The notes beneath the pieces are model-generated. The model was not told the DNA's origin. It searched no databases and saw only the letters and a list, made by a program, of their open reading frames with translations. Shown piece after piece: positions 8,589 to 18,018 of a stretch of 64,000 nt of DNA. Each line of letters starts with the position of its first letter. Within the stretch, counting starts at the first letter, position 1. Origin of the DNA: Allobosea sp. BK604 (GTDB lineage Bacteria > Pseudomonadota > Alphaproteobacteria > Rhizobiales > Beijerinckiaceae). The stretch spans positions 1 through 64,000 of the forward strand of contig NZ_SLZF01000001.1 of assembly GCF_004341515.1 (NCBI RefSeq). Reading direction: 5' to 3'. The position numbers and the translations under genes are program-made.

Positions 8589-9647
8589 TCAGGCTACCGA
8601 TCGATCGATGACCTCATGCCGCAAGATGACTTCGCGCGGAGCGTCTGGGTCCATCATCGTCAGGAGCGCCTCGCCATAGGCTGGATACGGAATCCGGATC
8701 GATGACAGCCACGGCGCGATCCAGGGATTGAGGGGATTGTCGTCGAAACCGAGCAGGTGCGGCGTGCCGCCCGCCTCGAGGCCCGCCTCGACCAGCCGGC
8801 GATGCGCGCCAAAAGCGATCATGTCGCTGGCGCAGGCGAAACCGGCCGGCAGCGTGCCCGCCTCAAGCAACGCCCCTGCGGCCCGATAGCCGATCTCCAG
8901 ATGTTCCGCTCCGGCGGTGGTCAGGAAACGTTCGGGCGGGAGCGGCGCACCTGCCGCGACGAAGGATTCGGCGATGCCGCCAATGCGTTCGACCGTCGCA
9001 GAGGAGTCGAGATGACCGTGGATCACCGCGATGTCGCGCACGCCGCGCCTGAGGAAGAAGCTGGCCGCATCCCGGCCGGCCTGGCGGTTGTCGATGCCGA
9101 TGAAGGGTTGGCCGTCGTCGCCGGGGCAGCGTCGGTTCACGAAGATCAAGGGCTCGCCGGCCTCCCGCATCATGTCGAGCTGAGGGCTCTTCACAACGCC
9201 GAGCAGCACCGTCGCCCGCACGAGATGCGCGCGCATCTCCAGCAGATATTCATCCTGCAACTCGGCCCGGTCATGGCTGTCGCACAGTGCCAGCACGAGG
9301 CCGCGCGTGCGGAGCGCAACCTCGACGGAGGCAGCGATCGCAGTCATCGCCGGGTTACCGAGATTGGCTGCGATCACGGCCACCAGCCGGCTCTGGCGCT
9401 GGCGTAGCGACCGTCCGGCACTGCTCGGCCTGTAGCCAAGATCGGCGATCGCCGCCCTGACCCGCGCAACCGTCTCTGGCGAGGCCATGTTGGCGACGCC
9501 GTTGACGACACGCGAGACCGTCGCGATCGAGACTTGGGCGCGCTCCGCCACCGCGCGGATCGAGACGCCGCGCTCTGGCACAGCGGCCCCGCTTCGGATC
9601 GATTGTCGCGCTTTGCCAGCCACTTGCGTCCCTCCGCCCAGGCCCAT
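8589..9647 (-). CDS. LacI-family transcriptional regulator
   Basis: The N-terminal helix-turn-helix is textbook LacI: VSIRAVAERAQVSIATVSRVVNG, followed by the hinge helix SPETVARVRAAIADLGYRPS. The remaining 260 residues form the periplasmic-binding-protein-like sugar sensor (FVNRRCPGDDGQPFIGIDNR, LLGFDDNPLNPW). I chose the ATG at 9647, preceded by AAGGGG, giving 352 residues; an ATG at 9695 would place coding sequence on top of the operator. The gene is divergent from a sugar ABC importer and beta-glucuronidase operon. It is very probably that operon's local repressor, with the imported saccharide or a derivative as inducer. Confidence 0.92.
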   Translation of the reverse strand: MGLGGGTQVAGKARQSIRSGAAVPERGVSIRAVAERAQVSIATVSRVVNGVANMASPETVARVRAAIADLGYRPSSAGRSLRQRQSRLVAVIAANLGNPAMTAIAASVEVALRTRGLVLALCDSHDRAELQDEYLLEMRAHLVRATVLLGVVKSPQLDMMREAGEPLIFVNRRCPGDDGQPFIGIDNRQAGRDAASFFLRRGVRDIAVIHGHLDSSATVERIGGIAESFVAAGAPLPPERFLTTAGAEHLEIGYRAAGALLEAGTLPAGFACASDMIAFGAHRRLVEAGLEAGGTPHLLGFDDNPLNPWIAPWLSSIRIPYPAYGEALLTMMDPDAPREVILRHEVIDRSVA

Positions 9648-9690
9648 CTCCAGGCCCCTTGATGTCTTGATCGAGTTCGCCTTATGATAA

Positions 9691-9712
9691 GTCAACGAAA
9701 ACGTTTACGTAA
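9691..9712. promoter_or_regulatory. LacI-type operator between lacI-like gene and ABC operon
   Basis: The sequence GAAAACGTTTAC at 9697-9708 contains the perfect palindrome AAACGTTT (9699-9706) with a central CG, the classic core of LacI/GalR-family operators. It lies 35-50 bp upstream of the solute-binding protein start and about 50 bp upstream of the regulator's chosen start, so one site could control both directions. Confidence 0.75.
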
Positions 9713-9746
9713 CATAATCAACAATGGACCCCGGGGAGGATCGACC

Positions 9747-11030
9747 ATGCGACTGGCCAAGGTTCTGAGCGGAGCTTTCTGCGCCGCCATGCTGCTCTGC
9801 GCACCGCTGAAGGCGCAGGAGCTGACGGTCTGGCACGATCTCGGCGATAACGGGATCAAGTGGTTCCAGGCCGCCGGCGCGGAATTCGCCAAGAGCAGGC
9901 CCGGGGTCACCGTGCGCTCGCTCTCCTACCCCACGGACCAGTGGTTCGGCCGGGTGATCGGCGCGCTCAACACCGACACCGCGCCGGACCTGATCTTCAA
10001 CAATTACGAGCGCGTCATCCGTGTCGAGAGCCAGACCGGCAAGGTCATGGACATGACGCCGGTACTCGCCGGCATCACCGACAAGGGCTTCCTGGCCGAG
10101 GACGATCTCAAGGTCGCGACCTACAAGGGCAAGATGATCATCCTGCCGGTCCAGCGCGTGCAGATGGCTCTCGGCGTGCGCAAGAGCTGGCTCGACAAGA
10201 CCGGCGAGAAATTCCCCGAGACCTGGGAGGATGCGAAGCGCATCGCCGTGAAATTCCGCGACGCCGATCCGGACGGCAATGGCAAGGCCGACACCTTCGG
10301 CTTCGCGCTGCAGGCCGCCAAGCCGCGCGACCTGATCCATATGCTCGATCTGTTCACCTTCGGCACGGGCGTGCGCCACACGTTGATCGACCCTGCGGGC
10401 CAAATCACCATCGACGAGCCGAAACATGCCCAGGTGCTCGAGGAATTCCTAAAGACCTACTCGTCTTACAAATTCGTCGCACCCGACACGATCAACCATT
10501 CGTTCAACGAGATGTACCAGGTCATCGAGGGCGGCCGGGCCGGGATGTTCCGCGTCGGCGACTGGAACGTGAAGAAATGGGACGGCGCCAATGTCCTGAA
10601 CGGCGATTTCATCTCCGGGCCCTGGCCTCGCTTCGCCGAAGGCGAGACGAATGCGGTGGTGATCGGCGGCATGCGCGGCGTCGCCGTGCCGGAGAACGCG
10701 CCCAACAAGGCGCTTGCCGTCGAATTCGCCAAGTTCCTGCTCGACAAGCAGGCGCAGCAGGCCTCGCTGGAGGCGGTCGGGGCAGGCGTGCGCAAGGATC
10801 TCGACATTTCGACGCTCTCCGACCGCCAGCAATTCTTCGCCAAGGCCCAGGGCCAGCTTGTCGCCTACGACTTCCCGGAATCGATCCACCCCTTCTACCC
10901 GGAGCTCGAGGCGGCCTTCCACCGCAAGCTGCTCGCTGGCCTCGCCAATCCGCCGGCCGACTGGAAACCCTTCATCGCCGAGACCGCCAAGGAGATGCGG
11001 GATCTCGCAGCGAAGCTGTCGAAAGGCTGA
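9747..11030 (+). CDS. Sugar ABC transporter substrate-binding protein (family 1)
   Basis: This 427-residue lipid-free periplasmic binding protein starts with a signal peptide (hydrophobic residues 5-20, cleavage near LKAQ). The mature protein opens ELTVWHDLGDNGIKWFQ and contains LPVQRVQMALGVRKSWLDK, typical of UgpB/MalE-like carbohydrate binders. GGGGAGGA lies 6 bp before the ATG at 9747. It delivers its ligand to the two permeases encoded next. Given the beta-glucuronidase in the same operon, the ligand may be a glucuronide or a uronate-containing oligosaccharide; that is inference. A short hairpin follows the gene, which may keep its mRNA more abundant than the permease part. Confidence 0.93.
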   Translation: MRLAKVLSGAFCAAMLLCAPLKAQELTVWHDLGDNGIKWFQAAGAEFAKSRPGVTVRSLSYPTDQWFGRVIGALNTDTAPDLIFNNYERVIRVESQTGKVMDMTPVLAGITDKGFLAEDDLKVATYKGKMIILPVQRVQMALGVRKSWLDKTGEKFPETWEDAKRIAVKFRDADPDGNGKADTFGFALQAAKPRDLIHMLDLFTFGTGVRHTLIDPAGQITIDEPKHAQVLEEFLKTYSSYKFVAPDTINHSFNEMYQVIEGGRAGMFRVGDWNVKKWDGANVLNGDFISGPWPRFAEGETNAVVIGGMRGVAVPENAPNKALAVEFAKFLLDKQAQQASLEAVGAGVRKDLDISTLSDRQQFFAKAQGQLVAYDFPESIHPFYPELEAAFHRKLLAGLANPPADWKPFIAETAKEMRDLAAKLSKG

Positions 11031-11062
11031 GCCCCCCTGCGTGCCGCCGGCATCCTGGCCGT

Positions 11063-11084
11063 GATCCCGGGTAGCCTCGGGATC
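11063..11084 (+). other. Hairpin between binding-protein and permease genes
   Basis: GATCCCG, an 8-nt loop, then CGGGATC. It sits in the 131-bp gap after the solute-binding protein gene. Such intercistronic hairpins often stabilise the upstream mRNA or partly attenuate transcription so that binding protein exceeds permease. No T-run follows. Confidence 0.45.
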
Positions 11085-11161
11085 CGGCGCGCCTTCGGCG
11101 ATCACGCCACCTCGGGCGAGCCAGTCCGCTGCCATGTCACGCACTATTTTCGGAACCAGGC

Positions 11162-12091
11162 ATGACCAGCCTCACTCTCCCCATCGCGCATGAGCGAACC
11201 GGCCTTGCCGGTCGCCTCGACGAGGCGTGGGGGCATCGCGTCTTCTATCTGTTCGTGGCGCCGTTCGCTGCGCTGACCATCCTGTTCGGGATCTGGCCGA
11301 TCCTGCTTTCGATCCAGGTCTCGTTCACGGCCTCGGCCAGCGCGCTCAAGCCCAACCCGAGCTATGTCGGCCTCGCCAACTATGCCGCCGTACTGGCCGA
11401 TCCCGTTTTTCTTGCCTCGCTGGCGCGCACGCTGGTCTATACGGCGCTTTCCGTTGTCGCGAACCTCGCCTTCGCACTGGGCTTCGCGACGCTGCTCGAC
11501 TCGACCCTGCTCAAGCGCGGCAATCTGTTTTTCCGCCTGGCCATCTTCCTGCCGGTGGTGACGCCCGATGTCGCCGGCTATGTCGTCTGGCGCTGGCTCT
11601 ACGACCGCTCCTTCGGGGCCATCAATGCCGGGCTCGATCTCCTTGGCCTGCCGGCTTTCGGCGGCCTGTCGAGCCCCAATACGGCGATGCTGGCCGTGCT
11701 CATCGCCGAGCTCTGGCACCATGCCGGCTTCTACGTGATCATCTTCCTCGCCAACCTCTCGATCCGCGACAAGGCCCTGGAGGAGGCGGCCCATATCGAC
11801 GGCGCGACCACCTGGCAGCGCTGGCGTTACGTCGTCCTGCCGCAGTTGCGCCCGGCGCTGATGATCAACACGGTCTATGCGCTGATCCAGTTCCTCAAGA
11901 CCTTCACGGTCGTGGTGGTCATGACCAAGGGCGGCCCAAGCGACCAGACCAACTTCGTCAGCTATTACGCCTACCAGCTCTTCGACCAGGGCCGCTATGG
12001 CGAGGCGACCGCGATGGCGACGATCCTCTTTTCCATCGTCATCCTGATCTCGCTGACGGCCTTTCGCATCGGCGACAGGAGAGTCGGATGA
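11162..12091 (+). CDS. Sugar ABC transporter permease (UgpA/MalF type)
   Basis: A 309-residue inner-membrane protein with about six membrane helices. The first runs through FYLFVAPFAALTILFGIWPI. The cytoplasmic EAA loop reads EEAAHIDGATTWQRWRYVVLPQLRP, with the Gly at the site that contacts the ATPase. It pairs with the next gene's product to form the channel. Its stop overlaps the start of the second permease by 4 bp (ATGA). The gap before it (131 bp) is longer than elsewhere in the operon. Confidence 0.95.
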   Translation: MTSLTLPIAHERTGLAGRLDEAWGHRVFYLFVAPFAALTILFGIWPILLSIQVSFTASASALKPNPSYVGLANYAAVLADPVFLASLARTLVYTALSVVANLAFALGFATLLDSTLLKRGNLFFRLAIFLPVVTPDVAGYVVWRWLYDRSFGAINAGLDLLGLPAFGGLSSPNTAMLAVLIAELWHHAGFYVIIFLANLSIRDKALEEAAHIDGATTWQRWRYVVLPQLRPALMINTVYALIQFLKTFTVVVVMTKGGPSDQTNFVSYYAYQLFDQGRYGEATAMATILFSIVILISLTAFRIGDRRVG

Positions 12092-12945
12092 AGGACACCG
12101 ACGCTCCTTCGGGCTGGCATTCGCCGCTCGCCTATGCCGGCGCTTATGCGCTCGCCGGCGGAGTCAGCCTGCTCTTCCTCTATCCCTACTGGTGGATGCT
12201 GGTCTCGGCTTTCCGCTCGACCCGCGAGATGCTCTCGGCGCCGTTGCGCCTGTTGCCCGAGCGCTTCGATCTCTCGATTCTATCCGAGATCGGACGCATC
12301 GGCGGGGTCGAGCTCTGGCGCTACGGCTTGAACTCGGTCGCGATAACCTGCGCTTCGACAATTCTCGGCGTCACGGTCACCGCGCTCGGCGCCTATGCCC
12401 TGGTGCGCAAGCCCCGGCTGCCGGGCTTCAGCATCCTGCGCTACGGTTTCCTGATCACCGTCATGTATCCCTATATGCTGCTGGTGATCCCGGTCTATCT
12501 GGTCATGTTCAAGCTTGGCCTGCTCGGCTCCTATTCGGGCATCATCCTGTTCCTGGCGCTGGGGCCGATCCAGTTCTTCCTGTTCGAGCAGTTCTTCCGG
12601 GCGATCCCGCCCGAGGTGATCGAGGCCGCGATCATCGACGGGGCAAGCGAAGCCCAGGTGCTGTTCAAGGTGGTGATGCCGATGGCGGCGCCGGTCGTGG
12701 CGACGGTGGCGATCATCTCCTTCCTGCTCAACTGGGCGCAGTGGTTCCCGATTCTGGTGATCTCGCGCACGCCGGACACCTACACGCTGCCGGTGGCGCT
12801 GCTGGCGATGAACGGCGAGCTCGGCGCGAATTTTCAAGGGATCATGGCGCTGTCCGTGATCACCACATTGCCGGTGGCGATCCTGTTTCTGATCGCCCAG
12901 AAGCGCGTGATGGCAGGCATGGCGGCAGGAGCGGTGAAGGGATGA
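12088..12945 (+). CDS. Sugar ABC transporter permease (UgpE/MalG type)
   Basis: A 285-residue membrane protein, second half of the channel. It has an N-terminal helix (GGVSLLFLYPYWWMLVSAF), about six helices in all, and an EAA loop reading EVIEAAIIDGASEAQVLFKVVMPMAAP. It starts within the stop of the previous gene and overlaps the next gene by 4 bp. No ATP-binding subunit gene is present in the operon, so the permease pair presumably recruits a shared MsmK/UgpC-like ATPase encoded elsewhere. Confidence 0.95.
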   Translation: MKDTDAPSGWHSPLAYAGAYALAGGVSLLFLYPYWWMLVSAFRSTREMLSAPLRLLPERFDLSILSEIGRIGGVELWRYGLNSVAITCASTILGVTVTALGAYALVRKPRLPGFSILRYGFLITVMYPYMLLVIPVYLVMFKLGLLGSYSGIILFLALGPIQFFLFEQFFRAIPPEVIEAAIIDGASEAQVLFKVVMPMAAPVVATVAIISFLLNWAQWFPILVISRTPDTYTLPVALLAMNGELGANFQGIMALSVITTLPVAILFLIAQKRVMAGMAAGAVKG

Positions 12946-14117
12946 TGCAGGCGGCGACACAGGCTAAACGCACGGACATGGCGGTCGATGACGCGCGCGA
13001 GGCCTTGGCCCAACGTGTCGAAGCTGCACGAGTCCGGACACTGGACTGGCTCGCGACCATGCAGGCCGTTGGCGAGCCGCGGGGCGTCATGCGCATCAGC
13101 GCGCAGCATGACCCGGGCAAATGGCCCGGCATGCTCCTGCCGGGCAGCTACAACGGCATCAACCTCCTGTCGCTGATCGGTGGCCTCGACGACTGGTCAG
13201 CGGACGAGCGCGCGACGCTGGTCGCGTGGTTCGAGCGCTGGCGCCTGTCCGACGGCCGCTTCCGCATCGCCGGCATGACCGATGATGCCGTCTTCAAGAA
13301 GCCCGATCGGACCGAGACGTGGCGCTATATCGATTTCCACGTCACGAACTATTCCCTGGGGGCGATCGAGGCGCTCGACCCGGCGCGCAAGCCGCTGCTC
13401 GCCTTCGCCGAGCCTTTCCTCGATGTGAAGGAACTCGGCGCCTGGCTCAGCCTGCGGGACCTGCGCGACCCCTGGCAGGAGGGCAACAACATCGTCAATC
13501 TCGGCAGCTTCCTGCTGTTGATGGCGCGGGACGGGAACGCTGCGGTCAAGGCACAGGTCGACGCCGCGCTTGAAACGCTCTTCGCCTGGCATGATCGGCT
13601 CCAGGAGCCCTCGACCGGTTTCTGGGGCGTCGGCCAATTGTCCGATCCCTTGAAGCTGCTCCATGCCTTCGCCGGGTCGATGCACAACTTCCATCTCTGG
13701 TACGAGACCGGCAGGCCACTGCCCTTCCACGAGCGCGCGCTCGACTATTGCCTGACATTGCCGCCCGCCATCGACAGCGCCTGCATCGATGTCGACGCCG
13801 TCGATGTTCTCGTCAACGGCCACGCCATGCTCGGCTATCGCCGCGCCGCGATCGAGCAATGGTGCCTGGAACTGCTCGAAGCGCTGCTGTCCTTCCAGAA
13901 CCCGGATGGCGGCTTCGCCGATACGCGCGACGGCGTGCGCCGGCAGGATGGCTGGGTCAGGGGCTATGAGGAACCGCAGGGCTTGTCCAACACCTTCGCG
14001 ACCTGGTTCCGCTGGATCGCGGTCGCCATGATCGCCGATTTGCTCTGGCCGGGCCGCTGGCCCTGGGCGTTCCGGCGCATGGTCGGCATCGGCTACCGGA
14101 AGGAGACGCAGGGCTAA
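12942..14117 (+). CDS. Uncharacterised protein, probable alpha/alpha-toroid fold
   Basis: I do not recognise the 391-residue product as a named family. It has no signal peptide, so it is probably cytoplasmic. It contains repeated helical blocks and a late FQNPDGGFADTRDG segment, like the Gly-rich turns between helix pairs in prenyltransferase/terpene-cyclase alpha/alpha toroids. An earlier RLSDGRFRIAGMTDD stretch resembles the same turn. It lies between the permeases and the beta-glucuronidase with ATGA and TAATG overlaps on its two sides. A part in processing the imported saccharide (hydrolase, lyase or epimerase on an alpha/alpha barrel) is therefore plausible, but not shown. Confidence 0.6.
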   Translation: MMQAATQAKRTDMAVDDAREALAQRVEAARVRTLDWLATMQAVGEPRGVMRISAQHDPGKWPGMLLPGSYNGINLLSLIGGLDDWSADERATLVAWFERWRLSDGRFRIAGMTDDAVFKKPDRTETWRYIDFHVTNYSLGAIEALDPARKPLLAFAEPFLDVKELGAWLSLRDLRDPWQEGNNIVNLGSFLLLMARDGNAAVKAQVDAALETLFAWHDRLQEPSTGFWGVGQLSDPLKLLHAFAGSMHNFHLWYETGRPLPFHERALDYCLTLPPAIDSACIDVDAVDVLVNGHAMLGYRRAAIEQWCLELLEALLSFQNPDGGFADTRDGVRRQDGWVRGYEEPQGLSNTFATWFRWIAVAMIADLLWPGRWPWAFRRMVGIGYRKETQG

Positions 14118-15895
14118 TGGGCAAGGCAGCGATCGACCCCTTCGCCCATCTGCATGATGAGGGCTATGCCGACGGCTTCGCGGCCGGCTACGTGACCGCT
14201 GCGACGCTCGTGCAGGGCGGTGGCCGCCCGGTCGAAAGCCTCGCCGGCCCATGGCGGATGACGCTCGACCTGTTCGACGAGGGTTTGCGCCAGAAATGGT
14301 ATGCCGAGGACGACACTCCGCCGTCGCAATGGCCGACGCCGCGCGACTACGAGATCGAGGCCGGCGAGCTCGTTCAGGTCCCCTCCTGCTGGAATCTGCT
14401 CAAGCCCGAGTGGACCTATTTCGAGGGGGCGGCCTGGTATACGCGCGACCTCGATTGGAGGTCTGGCGCTTCCGGCGAGCGCGCGTTCCTGCAGATCGCC
14501 GGTGCAAATTATAGTCTGCTGGTATTCGTCAACGGACGCTTCGTCGGTGGTCATCGCGGCGGATCGACCCCCTGTTCGCTGGAGCTCACGCAGGCGCTCG
14601 AGCCCGGGTCGAACCGGCTGCAGATCATGGTCGAGAATCGCCGGCGCGCCGACCGCGTCCCGATGCATCATTTCGACTGGTTCAACTATGGCGGGCTCTA
14701 TCGCGAGGTCGAGCTTTTGCGCCTGCCTGCGACCTTCATCAGGCAGGCCGCAATCGCCCTTGTGCCGGGCAGCGGCTTCCGCGCCATCGCCATGACGGTC
14801 AAGCTGTCGGACCCCGTTGACGGTAGCGCGGTGATCACCATTCCGGAGCTGGGCGTCGAGGCATCCGTCGCCATTACGGCTGGCGAGGGACGCCTGACGC
14901 TGGAGGCTGCCCCGCAGCTCTGGTCGCCGGCTTCACCGAAGCTCTATGAGGTCGAAATCCGCCATGGCGCCGATCTCTGGCGAGACCGGGTCGGCTTCCG
15001 CGAGATCAGGACCGAGGGCACCACGATCCTGCTCAATGGCGAGCCGATCTTCCTTGCCGGTGCCTGCGTCCACGAGGACGATGTCACGCTTGGCAAGACC
15101 AGCAACGAAGCCGACATCCGCCGCCGCATCCGGCACGCCCGCGAACTCGGGGCAAATTTCCTGCGACTTGCGCATTATCCTCATCACGAGCTGGTCGCAC
15201 TCATCGCCGATGAGGAAGGCCTCCTGCTCTGGGCCGAGATACCGGTCTACTGGGCGATCGACTTCGGCAATGCCGAGACCTATGCCGATGCCGAAAACCA
15301 GCTTCTGGAGCTGGTCGCCCGTGACATCAATCGCGCCAGCATCGTCATGTGGGGAGTCGGAAATGAGAATGCCGATACCGACGAGCGCTACCGTTTCATG
15401 GCGGGGCTTGCGACGCGGGCGCGGCTAGCCGACCCGACCCGCCTCGTCGCGGCAGCCTGCCTGATCAACCGCGAGCGCTTCGCGATCGAGGATCGGCTGG
15501 CGGATCATCTCGACGTCATCGGGATCAACGAGTACTTCGGATGGTATGAGCCGGACGTCGCCAATCTCGAGCGGCTCGTCGCGAATTCCGACCCTGGCAA
15601 GCCCGTTGTCATCAGCGAGACCGGGGCAGACGCGCTGTTTGGCCATCGCGGCGCAGGACGCGTTCTCTTCAGCGAAGACTGGCAGGCCGAATTCTACCGG
15701 CTCCAGATGGCCGTCATCGCCAGGACGCCGTGGATCAGGGGCATGGCCGCCTGGCTCCTCTATGATTTCCGTTCGGAAAGGCGCCAGACGGGCTTTCAGC
15801 GGGGATTCAACCGCAAGGGCCTGATTGCGGAGGACAAGACGACAAAAAAGGCGGCATTCGCTGTATTGGCCGAGCTCTACAGAAATCAGGGCTGA
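14117..15895 (+). CDS. uidA: Beta-glucuronidase (glycoside hydrolase family 2)
   Basis: The 592-residue enzyme has the GH2 order: N-terminal jelly roll (WTYFEGAAWYTRDL), central immunoglobulin-like domain, then the TIM barrel. The acid/base Glu is in MWGVGNEN (about residue 417) and the nucleophile Glu is in VISETGADA (about residue 501), close to E413 and E504 of the E. coli enzyme. The N-x-K motif that reads the substrate carboxylate in true glucuronidases is present as GFNRKG (N565, K567). It has no signal peptide, so hydrolysis is cytoplasmic after import. It is the last gene of the LacI-controlled operon. Fine substrate (glucuronide or galacturonide) is undetermined. Confidence 0.88.
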   Translation: MGKAAIDPFAHLHDEGYADGFAAGYVTAATLVQGGGRPVESLAGPWRMTLDLFDEGLRQKWYAEDDTPPSQWPTPRDYEIEAGELVQVPSCWNLLKPEWTYFEGAAWYTRDLDWRSGASGERAFLQIAGANYSLLVFVNGRFVGGHRGGSTPCSLELTQALEPGSNRLQIMVENRRRADRVPMHHFDWFNYGGLYREVELLRLPATFIRQAAIALVPGSGFRAIAMTVKLSDPVDGSAVITIPELGVEASVAITAGEGRLTLEAAPQLWSPASPKLYEVEIRHGADLWRDRVGFREIRTEGTTILLNGEPIFLAGACVHEDDVTLGKTSNEADIRRRIRHARELGANFLRLAHYPHHELVALIADEEGLLLWAEIPVYWAIDFGNAETYADAENQLLELVARDINRASIVMWGVGNENADTDERYRFMAGLATRARLADPTRLVAAACLINRERFAIEDRLADHLDVIGINEYFGWYEPDVANLERLVANSDPGKPVVISETGADALFGHRGAGRVLFSEDWQAEFYRLQMAVIARTPWIRGMAAWLLYDFRSERRQTGFQRGFNRKGLIAEDKTTKKAAFAVLAELYRNQG

Positions 15896-16030
15896 AGTTC
15901 CCGACAGGCCTATCCCGGCGCGGCAGCCTCCCCATCCGATGCGCGAGCGCTCCGATATCCTTCATTTGCATCAGGACGCCGCCCGCGTGGCGCAGTAGCC
16001 TCCCCTGTGTCGAAACAGGAGGCCAAACTC

Positions 16031-16519
16031 GTGCGCAAACTGATGCTCCCCGTTTTGGCGACAATCCTGCTCGCGGCATCCAGCGGCCGATTGGCAGCCC
16101 AGGGCGCCGACAACCCGACATGCAAGCTATTCACGCAGAACGAGGCCGCTGCCTATGTCGGCGCATCCGTCGGCAATGCAGAGAGCGGCCTCCTGCCAGG
16201 CTCGTCCGCATGCTCCTGGTCCGGTGAAGGCGCGGACAACAAGATGAGCATAAGCGTGTTTCCAGCGGGCAATGCCCTGCAACTCAAGAATTGGGGCTTC
16301 GAAAGCTGGGAGGGGTTCCGGTCCCTGCCCAATATCGGCGCGAAAGCCTATGTCGCCCGGACACCGGTCATGGAGATCATGGGCAAGAAAATGGGTGGCG
16401 AATGGCAATCCGGAGCCATCGTCGGCAACGACTATGTCGCTGTCGGCCTCAAGGGTCCGAAGGCGAATGCTGATGCGGCAGTGGCGTTGCTCAAGGAGGC
16501 AATCAAGCGTCGGCAGTAA
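16031..16519 (+). CDS. Small exported protein of unknown function
   Basis: The 162-residue product has a clear signal peptide (KLMLPVLATILLAASSG) and two cysteines, in PTCKLFTQNEAAAYVG and SACSW, that could pair in the periplasm. The mature region with its TCKLFTQNEAAAYVG opening recalls DUF3558-like exported proteins, but I cannot assign it. I chose the GTG at 16031 because AGGAGG (16018-16023) stands 7 bp before it. A GTG at 16007 is also in frame but lies before this site. The gene stands alone and is convergent with the MocR regulator. Confidence 0.65.
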   Translation: MRKLMLPVLATILLAASSGRLAAQGADNPTCKLFTQNEAAAYVGASVGNAESGLLPGSSACSWSGEGADNKMSISVFPAGNALQLKNWGFESWEGFRSLPNIGAKAYVARTPVMEIMGKKMGGEWQSGAIVGNDYVAVGLKGPKANADAAVALLKEAIKRRQ

Positions 16520-16592
16520 TAGCTGGGATCCGAACGCCCCGTCCTCCACAGCTTCACTGCGGCCTGAGCTCGGCCGAGAAACTGCAGCATCC

Positions 16593-17996
16593 TCATCCCC
16601 TCATCGCGTTCTCCAGCGCGCTGAAAATGCGCGGATCGCCCGACTGCGCGACATTGAAGCGTAGGAAGCGGCCGGCCGATTGCGACAGGCTGAAGGCATT
16701 GCCCGGAGCGAGGACGATGTTCTCCGCCAGCACGCGCTGCGCAATCTCGGCCGCATCCAGCCCTTCCGGCAAACGGCACCAGAGCAGCATGCCGGCGCGC
16801 GGCTCGATCCAGGGCTCGATGCCGATCGCCTTCAGCTTTGCAGCGACCTCCCCCATCGCACGGCCGAGCCGGACACGCAGCCCGTCCATATGCTTGCGAT
16901 AGGTCCCGTCCTTGAGCGCGCCGAGCACGAATTCGGCCGATAGGCGGCTGGCGCCGAAGGAGGTGGCGATCTTGAGGTCGATCAGCCCCTCGATCCAGTC
17001 GGGCCGAGCCGCGATGAAGCCGCAACGCACCGAGGCCGAGAGCGTCTTCGAGAAGCTGCCGATATGGATCACCCGCTGCAGCCCGTCGAAAGCCGCAAGC
17101 CGCGGCGCTGGCTCCTGCTCGAAATCGGCGAAGATATCGTCCTCGACGATCGTCAGGCCCGCTTGCTCCGCGAGCTTGAGCAGGCGGTGCGCGGTGACAG
17201 GCGAAAGGGTCGCGCCGGTCGGATTATGCAGCGCCGAATTCGTGATGTAGAGCCGCGGCCGGCGCTCGATCAGCACCTGCTCGAACTGGGCGATGTCAGG
17301 CCCGGACGGCGTATAGGGCACGCTGACGATCTTCGCCCGATGCGCCCGCAGCAGCGCATGGAAGTTGAAATAGCAGGGATCATCGACCAGCACGGTATCG
17401 CCCGGCTCGATCAGGAATCGGCAAAGCAGGTCGATCGCCTGCGTGCCGGATTCGGTGAGCATGATCTGCTCGGGCGCGGCGTCGATGCCATGCTCGGCCA
17501 TGCGCCGCGACAAGAGCTGCCGCAGCGTCGGCAGGCCGAGCGGCGTGCCGTAATCGGCGAGCGTGGCGGGTTCGGTACGGGCGAGCGCCCGCAAGCTCCG
17601 GCGCAAGCTCTCCTGCGGAAGCCAGGCGGCCGGCAGCCAGCCGCAACCCGGCTTCAGCACATCCTCCCGGCCATCGAGCGATTGCCGCGAGATCCAGAGC
17701 GGATCGACCGCGCGGTCGAGCCGCGGGCTGGTCTCCGCCAGCGACAAGGGCGGCAAGCGGCCCGCGACATAGAAGCCCGAGCCGCGCCTCGGCCGGATCG
17801 CCCCCTCCGCAGCCAGCCGGTCATAGGCCTCGACCACCGTCGATTTGGAGACACCCATGGTCTCGGCAAAGCCGCGGATCGAGGGCAGCTTGGCGCCCGG
17901 CACCAGCGTCCGCCCGGCTATGCGCTGCCGGACGGCCTGCATGACCTGGCCGACAAGCGTGTCGTCATCCTGCAGCCGCGCGAGCTGATCCGTCAT
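16593..17996 (-). CDS. MocR/PdxR-type GntR regulator with aminotransferase domain
   Basis: The 467-residue protein joins a GntR winged helix (LVPGAKLPSIRGFAETMGVSKSTVVEAYDRLAAEGAI) to a class I aminotransferase domain. The PLP-lysine region reads HIGSFSKTLSASVRCGF and the cofactor Asp region TIVEDDIFADF. MocR proteins usually act as regulators that sense PLP or an amine/amino acid rather than as transaminases. It is divergent from an EamA transporter with an inverted repeat in the gap. The likely role is control of that exporter, probably of an amino acid or related metabolite. Start chosen at ATG 17996. Confidence 0.92.
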   Translation of the reverse strand: MTDQLARLQDDDTLVGQVMQAVRQRIAGRTLVPGAKLPSIRGFAETMGVSKSTVVEAYDRLAAEGAIRPRRGSGFYVAGRLPPLSLAETSPRLDRAVDPLWISRQSLDGREDVLKPGCGWLPAAWLPQESLRRSLRALARTEPATLADYGTPLGLPTLRQLLSRRMAEHGIDAAPEQIMLTESGTQAIDLLCRFLIEPGDTVLVDDPCYFNFHALLRAHRAKIVSVPYTPSGPDIAQFEQVLIERRPRLYITNSALHNPTGATLSPVTAHRLLKLAEQAGLTIVEDDIFADFEQEPAPRLAAFDGLQRVIHIGSFSKTLSASVRCGFIAARPDWIEGLIDLKIATSFGASRLSAEFVLGALKDGTYRKHMDGLRVRLGRAMGEVAAKLKAIGIEPWIEPRAGMLLWCRLPEGLDAAEIAQRVLAENIVLAPGNAFSLSQSAGRFLRFNVAQSGDPRIFSALENAMRG

Positions 17997-18018
17997 CTGT
18001 ATCGCCCTCCCGAGCAGT

